Shown here in pieces: positions 15,520 through 18,613 of a stretch of 18,613 bases of DNA. How positions within the stretch are numbered: the stretch's first letter is position 1; the number at the start of each line of letters is the position of its first letter. The notes beneath the pieces were generated by a model. That model saw only the letters and a program-made list of their open reading frames with translations. It was not told where the DNA came from and made no database searches. The translations under genes were made by a program, and so were the position numbers. The stretch spans positions 1-18,613 of the forward strand of contig JBDROX010000040.1 of assembly GCA_043809645.1 (NCBI GenBank). Direction: 5' to 3'. The stretch comes from JBDROX01 sp043809645 (GTDB lineage Bacteria > Patescibacteriota > Patescibacteriia > Magasanikbacterales > UBA922).

Positions 15520-15529
15520 CGAAGTAAAT

Positions 15530-15820
15530 ATGGAAGGGCTTATCTATTGTGTTTATATTCTTTGGAGCAAGATGTTAGAAAAGAAATATATTGGGTTTAC
15601 ATCAGATCTGAGAAAAAGAATAAAAGAACATAATAGCGAAGAGGCTGTATTCACATCAAAAGGTATTCCTTGGCAACTCATTTATTATGAGGCATTTCAT
15701 AGTAAGAAAGATGCTGTGGAAGAAGAAAGATTCTTGAAAAGTGGAAAAGGAAGAGATAGAATCGAATATCTACTAAGGTATTGCATGGAAAATATACGGA
15801 CTGGTAGTTCAACTGGTTAG
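15530..15820 (+). CDS. Small GIY-YIG nuclease-domain protein
   Basis: 96 residues, essentially one GIY-YIG domain. VYIL (degenerate GIY) lies at residues 8-11 and KKYIGFTSDLRKRIKEHN at 18-35 with the YIG motif and conserved Arg. The family's EA-F-K-DA-EE-FLKSGKGR helix region follows. Free-standing proteins of this size are often mislabelled 'excinuclease ABC subunit C'; their real role is unclear, but homing or DNA-repair nuclease activity is plausible. The gene lies between a degenerate and an intact tRNA-Asp. Its last seven codons (RTGSSTG) and stop are supplied by the intact tRNA gene, so its 3' end was probably set by insertion or rearrangement there. No Shine-Dalgarno sequence; T at -1. 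Confidence 0.8.
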   Translation: MEGLIYCVYILWSKMLEKKYIGFTSDLRKRIKEHNSEEAVFTSKGIPWQLIYYEAFHSKKDAVEEERFLKSGKGRDRIEYLLRYCMENIRTGSSTG

Positions 15821-15871
15821 AGCACCGCCCTGTCACGGCGGAAGTTGCGGGTTCGAGTCCCGTCCAGTCCG
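15798..15871 (+). tRNA. tRNA-Asp (anticodon GTC)
   Basis: A full cloverleaf in 74 bases. The acceptor stem is GGACTGG/CCAGTCC with G73, and the D arm is GTTC/GAGC. The anticodon stem CCGCC/GGCGG encloses the loop CTGTCAC (anticodon GTC). The variable loop has 5 bases, and the T arm is GCGGG-TTCGAGT-CCCGT. CCA is not encoded. A hairpin terminator follows. Both neighbouring ORFs run into it, one on each strand. Confidence 0.95.
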
Positions 15872-17422
15872 CTCGATAGACGGCAAAGCACCTGAAAGGG
15901 TGTTTTTGCTTTTTGTTAAGCTATTTTCTTGAGTTCGGAAGCGTAGCGTGTGTTTCAAAATGGTATCGAACGGTTTTCGGTATGTAACGACCAGTTTCTT
16001 ATCTAAAAGCTGGCAGTTCGAAAGTAAATACCCGAGAAGCTCTCTTTTTTCTTCATCTGTCGCCATTTTGTACAATGCTGTCGCTTTTTGAGCGAGCTGT
16101 AAGATACCAGAACCATAACGGTAATAGTCTATATCCGCTTGTGTATACTTTGATATGCGTATATCCAAATCCGTAACCTTTTGACTGTATTCCTCAAACT
16201 TACGATTGTAAAAATCATCTGTAATCTCGCCGTCCAGTTTATCCTCGTATAGCCTATCCAAACGTGAGAGTAGTTTTTCTTTTTGGTCAATGAGCCGTTT
16301 TCTTTCCTTGTCGCTTGTACTTCTTTTGACATCAAGAGAACCTTTCAATGCCTCGGTAATATAATCAACCGTATCCTTGGGCAGTTCAATATCTTTGAGT
16401 GCTTCAAGTATCTGCTCGTCTACCTTTGTTTCATTGACCTGTGGCTGTCCGCATTGAGTTTTGAACTTAGTACATCGATAATACACATACTCTTTGCCTG
16501 ACGGCTTTACCTTTCTGTCGCCCGAGACTGTTCGATGACATTCTCCGCATTCAATCAATCCTTTGAACGCAAAATCTTTTGTACCCCACTTTGCTTGCTT
16601 TCCTTTTTTTTCTTTCTTATGAAAAACATCTTGCACTTTGTCCCAAAGCAAACGACTTACGATAGACTCGTGTATGCCGACGTGTATCTTGTCTTTCCAC
16701 ACAAAATCTCCATAGTACATAGGATTGCGTAGAATACGCTGTACGGAGCTTTTACTGATAGACTTGAGCTTTGTACCTTTTGGAAAGTTATCTGGTATCA
16801 CAAGCCCCTCTACATACAGTTCATCTATAAGACTTTGCAAAGAATATCTGCCAGTCGAAAAACGCTCGAACATAGCGATGACCAAGTCTTTGTTCAGTTC
16901 GTCTATAACAGGCATAGCCTTACCATCAACTCTCCCCATTTTGTATCCAAGTGGTGGCGTACTGCACGGATAGACTCCTTGCTCTGCTTTTTGTCTCAAT
17001 CCTTTCTTTACTTCCTCACTCAAATTATCTACATAGTTTTTTGCCATGAGTACCTTAATCCCATGGATAAACTTTTGGTGTGATGTTGCTTCTTTTCCAA
17101 TAGTCTCATTTTCTTTTACCAAAAAAACCGTAACATCAAGCTCGTCTATCAAGACGTAATCTTTGAAATTACGATATAGTCTATCTGTTTTTTCTACGAG
17201 TACGATGTCTACATCCTTGTGTGCTTTTATATAGTCCACCATTGCCCCAAAATTGCTTCTCCCTGCACTCTTTGCCGTCTCATCATCCTCAAACTCCTCA
17301 ACAACCTTTATGCCGTTTTTACGTGCAAAATCCCACAGAAGACGTTTCTGTGCTGGAATAGAGTAGCCCTCTTGTTTCTGCTCTCGTGAGGATACACGCA
17401 CATATATGACGGCTCTTTTCAT
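15833..17422 (-). CDS. Large serine recombinase (integrase)
   Basis: 529 residues. The N-terminal resolvase domain (1-~150) begins AVIYVRVSS with the nucleophile S11; VLVEKTDRLYRN supplies the conserved Asp/Arg. Residues ~155-265 are the recombinase domain (PPLGYK, VQRILRNPMYYG). A zinc ribbon follows with C292, C295, C317 and C324, then a coiled-coil-rich region (~370-430) typical of large serine integrases. The last ~27 residues come from antisense reading of the tRNA-Asp terminator and tRNA (ending GRDSNPQLPP), so the native C-terminus was probably replaced at integration. The start is 3 bases after the upstream gene. The enzyme would integrate and excise the island using tRNA-Asp as, or near, its attachment site (inferred). 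Confidence 0.93.
   Translation of the reverse strand: MKRAVIYVRVSSREQKQEGYSIPAQKRLLWDFARKNGIKVVEEFEDDETAKSAGRSNFGAMVDYIKAHKDVDIVLVEKTDRLYRNFKDYVLIDELDVTVFLVKENETIGKEATSHQKFIHGIKVLMAKNYVDNLSEEVKKGLRQKAEQGVYPCSTPPLGYKMGRVDGKAMPVIDELNKDLVIAMFERFSTGRYSLQSLIDELYVEGLVIPDNFPKGTKLKSISKSSVQRILRNPMYYGDFVWKDKIHVGIHESIVSRLLWDKVQDVFHKKEKKGKQAKWGTKDFAFKGLIECGECHRTVSGDRKVKPSGKEYVYYRCTKFKTQCGQPQVNETKVDEQILEALKDIELPKDTVDYITEALKGSLDVKRSTSDKERKRLIDQKEKLLSRLDRLYEDKLDGEITDDFYNRKFEEYSQKVTDLDIRISKYTQADIDYYRYGSGILQLAQKATALYKMATDEEKRELLGYLLSNCQLLDKKLVVTYRKPFDTILKHTLRFRTQENSLTKSKNTLSGALPSIERTGRDSNPQLPP
15883..15916 (+). terminator. Terminator of tRNA-Asp
   Basis: GCAAAGCACC pairs with GGTGTTTTTGC (one bulge and a G-T pair) around TGAAAG, followed by five T. 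It begins 11 bases after the tRNA. Confidence 0.7.
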
Positions 17423-17425
17423 AAC

Positions 17426-18160
17426 CTATTTAATAATATCCCAATTATTCAAAAAGTAATTCATCTCATGGTTCATATTTCCCAAATATACACTCCCATT
17501 TCTAAACTTTATATTCACTCTATATCTTGAACCATTCAGTATTTCCAAGATAGCTCTATCATGAACTTTTCTCTCCATTTCGTGAAAAGGTAGTATCAAA
17601 AATTGGTCTTTATTTTCTCCATGCAACACAAAAATGTAATAGATGTTTCCTGAGTTATGTCTATCAAACGATACTTTTCGCACATCAAAAACATACGTAT
17701 CAAATCTGTTCAAGTTTGAAGTTTTTACCTGAACACCAAACATCTTTTCGTCTTTTACCGCCACAATATCAAGTCCGACATCCACACTCATAATACTTGC
17801 ATTGAAACCACGAAACAGAAGCATAGCACAGACAAGCTGTTCACCAGCTTTTCCTGTATAACTTCCTGCGATTGAAATCTTTTCTTCTTCTATTTGCTCT
17901 TTTTCTTCAATCTTTTTTGTTGTTTTCAATGGTACTTTTTCGGTATTCAAAGCATAGGTACTTGGAGCTACTTTTACAAAATCAGACGCCTTTTTCTTGT
18001 GTCGTATATCGAGAATAATTTGAGAGTTCATGGTGGCGTCTGGTGTTGCTCCTTCTGTTTCCAATAACCCTTGTTCCAAAGCTAAGCGTGCAATCTCTTT
18101 GTAATGCAATGGCTTTTTTTCTTTTTTTAACACCTCAATGGCAGATTGTTTGAAGTTCAT
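17426..18160 (-). CDS. HARE-HTH domain fused to PD-(D/E)XK nuclease-like domain
   Basis: 244 residues. Residues 3-72 match the HARE-HTH winged-helix pattern: AIEVLKKEKKPLHYKEIA, a Gly-leu-leu turn, TPDATMNSQI and F-KVAPSTYAL. A charged linker (73-98) follows. Residues ~100-185 look like a PD-(D/E)XK nuclease core: G103-KAG-E107, D131-IVAV, and the QVK motif Q144-V-K146. The last ~60 residues are unassigned. HARE-HTH domains occur in restriction enzymes and chromatin proteins and have been proposed to sense DNA or its modification. Beside a type I specificity gene, a restriction or modification-dependent nuclease role is plausible. The start overlaps the upstream HTH gene by 4 bases. It could instead be a regulator with a degenerate nuclease fold. 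Confidence 0.75.
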   Translation of the reverse strand: MNFKQSAIEVLKKEKKPLHYKEIARLALEQGLLETEGATPDATMNSQIILDIRHKKKASDFVKVAPSTYALNTEKVPLKTTKKIEEKEQIEEEKISIAGSYTGKAGEQLVCAMLLFRGFNASIMSVDVGLDIVAVKDEKMFGVQVKTSNLNRFDTYVFDVRKVSFDRHNSGNIYYIFVLHGENKDQFLILPFHEMERKVHDRAILEILNGSRYRVNIKFRNGSVYLGNMNHEMNYFLNNWDIIK

Positions 18161-18336
18161 ACCTTTGTCTTCTTTAGAAAATTATCAAAATCCTCTTTTG
18201 ATATTCTGAACTCTTTACCGAGCTTGTGAGCCTTGAGCCTGCCTGCGTCTATGTATCTGTATATAGTCATTTTCGAGACACGGAGCTTTTCAGCCACTTC
18301 CTCGACAAGGTAAAACTCTTGTTCTTCTTTTTTCAT
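18157..18336 (-). CDS. Excisionase-type helix-turn-helix protein
   Basis: 59 residues. It begins MKKEEQEFYLVEEVAEKLRV, continues SKMTIYRYIDAGRLKAHKLG and ends KEDFDNFLKKTKV. This is the compact winged-HTH of the excisionase/MerR-like DNA-binding family (TIGR01764 type). The helix VEEVAEKL and recognition helix SKMTIYRYID are followed by the hairpin LKAHKLGKEFRIS. Such proteins act as recombination directionality factors or small regulators. The start lies 2 bases past the hsdS stop, and the end overlaps the nuclease start (ATGA), so it is co-translated with both. Beside a serine recombinase, an excision or control role is likely, but this is inferred. Confidence 0.85.
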   Translation of the reverse strand: MKKEEQEFYLVEEVAEKLRVSKMTIYRYIDAGRLKAHKLGKEFRISKEDFDNFLKKTKV

Positions 18337-18338
18337 AT

Positions 18339-18613
18339 TTAAGCGGATATATATTTCAAAGCCTCTTTTTCATCCTTTTCAATAAAGATTTCTACTGCTC
18401 GTTTAGCTTTTTCAAGTAACATCTTTGCTTCTTGTCGTAATCGCGACGCTTCAATGACTTTACCTGCAAGTTCTTCTTGTTTGTTTGCTGATAACATCGG
18501 GATTTTGATAGACATAGCACTGTCGGGCTTCAAGTGAGCGATAATCGCACCACCTGACATACGCTCAATCTGTGCCTTGCAATAGAAAGAGTTGAGAACA
18601 AGTGCGAGATAGG
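18339..18613 (-). CDS. hsdS: Type I restriction-modification specificity subunit, C-terminal part
   Basis: The frame is open to the right edge of the window; about 90 C-terminal residues are visible, and an ATG at 18560 is internal. The segment YLALVLNSFYCKAQIERMSG is the conserved end of a target-recognition domain. The following IKIPMLSANKQEELAGKV leads into a long helix (EASRLRQEAKMLLEKAKRAV), as in the C-terminal spacer of HsdS proteins. HsdS chooses the DNA sequence recognised by the type I methyltransferase/restriction complex. hsdM and hsdR would be expected further right. An unrelated methyltransferase's recognition domain with the same tail is the main alternative. Confidence 0.8.
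   Translation of the reverse strand, partial: YLALVLNSFYCKAQIERMSGGAIIAHLKPDSAMSIKIPMLSANKQEELAGKVIEASRLRQEAKMLLEKAKRAVEIFIEKDEKEALKYISA

Larger units (their letters stand above)
15430..15526 (+). pseudogene. Degenerate tRNA-Asp copy with palindrome insertions
   Basis: It shares GGACTGGTA with the 5' end of the intact tRNA-Asp at 15798. It also shares TTAGAGC of the D arm, the stretch CCTGTCACGGCGGAAG covering the anticodon loop and 3' stem, and a GCGGGTT...TCGA trace of the T arm. The anticodon stem still pairs, but with G-T wobbles (TCGTC/GGCGG). Two GC-rich palindromes interrupt it, in the D loop and after the anticodon arm. The 3' acceptor strand is absent, so it cannot be a working tRNA. 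Confidence 0.6.
15872..18613. mobile_element. Probable integrative defence island at tRNA-Asp (right end outside window)
   Basis: A serine recombinase gene directly abuts tRNA-Asp, and the next three minus-strand genes (nuclease, excisionase-like HTH, hsdS) are of accessory type. This is the classic arrangement of an island inserted at a tRNA. The left boundary is placed at the tRNA 3' end by inference; the tRNA terminator could be chromosomal or carried in. The other attachment site would lie beyond the window. Confidence 0.55.

Noticed and set aside
15430..15526. A second functional tRNA-Asp
   Set aside because: It has no 3' acceptor strand and both the D loop and T-arm side are broken by palindromes; treated as a remnant.
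1..18613. CRISPR array, rRNA or insertion-sequence transposase
   Set aside because: No regularly spaced direct repeats, no rRNA sequence and no transposase motifs were found on either strand.

Overview
The window looks like a chromosome segment of a Candidate Phyla Radiation (Patescibacteria) bacterium. The evidence is the mix of genes: small membrane-anchored proteins with thrombospondin type 3 (TSP3) calcium-binding repeats, a Cys-rich DUF4215-type surface protein, a free-standing four-helix-bundle gene, compact ybeY-dgkA-ftsA-ftsZ and nrdR-pyk-ppsA blocks, and almost no Shine-Dalgarno sequences. The standard bacterial code fits: no conserved gene is interrupted by in-frame TGA. The lineage is an inference from gene content, not from a phylogenetic marker.

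Layout. (1) 1-5377, plus strand: the 3' part of a large Cys-rich surface protein, then three single-pass membrane proteins with TSP3 repeats. A four-helix-bundle gene sits between the first two, flanked by 35-base imperfect inverted repeats. (2) 5430-8951: ybeY and dgkA (overlapping start and stop), ftsA, then ftsZ with its own promoter, a folded leader and a terminator. (3) 8963-14636: nrdR, a small membrane protein, pyk, a terminator, then ppsA with its own promoter. The ppsA product carries an unusual C-terminal extension: a membrane or lipobox-like segment plus a PsbP-like domain. A bidirectional hairpin terminator follows. (4) 14653-15414: a membrane-anchored lysozyme/glucosaminidase-like protein on the minus strand, divergent from a 38-residue Lys/Arg-rich ORF with a near-consensus sigma-70 promoter. 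(5) 15430-15916: a degenerate tRNA-Asp copy containing two GC-rich palindromes, a small GIY-YIG nuclease gene, an intact tRNA-Asp(GTC) and its terminator. (6) 15872 to the right edge, minus strand: a tightly packed set consisting of a partial type I hsdS, an excisionase-type HTH protein, a HARE-HTH/PD-(D/E)XK nuclease and a large serine recombinase. This looks like one end of a mobile defence island abutting tRNA-Asp.

The left three quarters is therefore housekeeping (cell division, rRNA maturation, lipid phosphorylation, control of dNTP synthesis, PEP/pyruvate interconversion) plus envelope proteins, and the right end is accessory DNA. No gene-free stretch exceeds 300 bases. The longer gaps (7496-7672, 11394-11609, 15415-15529) hold the promoters, terminators and tRNA remnant listed here. 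There is no CRISPR array, rRNA or transposase.

Two genome-wide habits show. Seventeen of eighteen chosen starts have T immediately before ATG and no clear Shine-Dalgarno sequence. Several genes also share an extended -10 promoter of the form TGTGKTATAMT.
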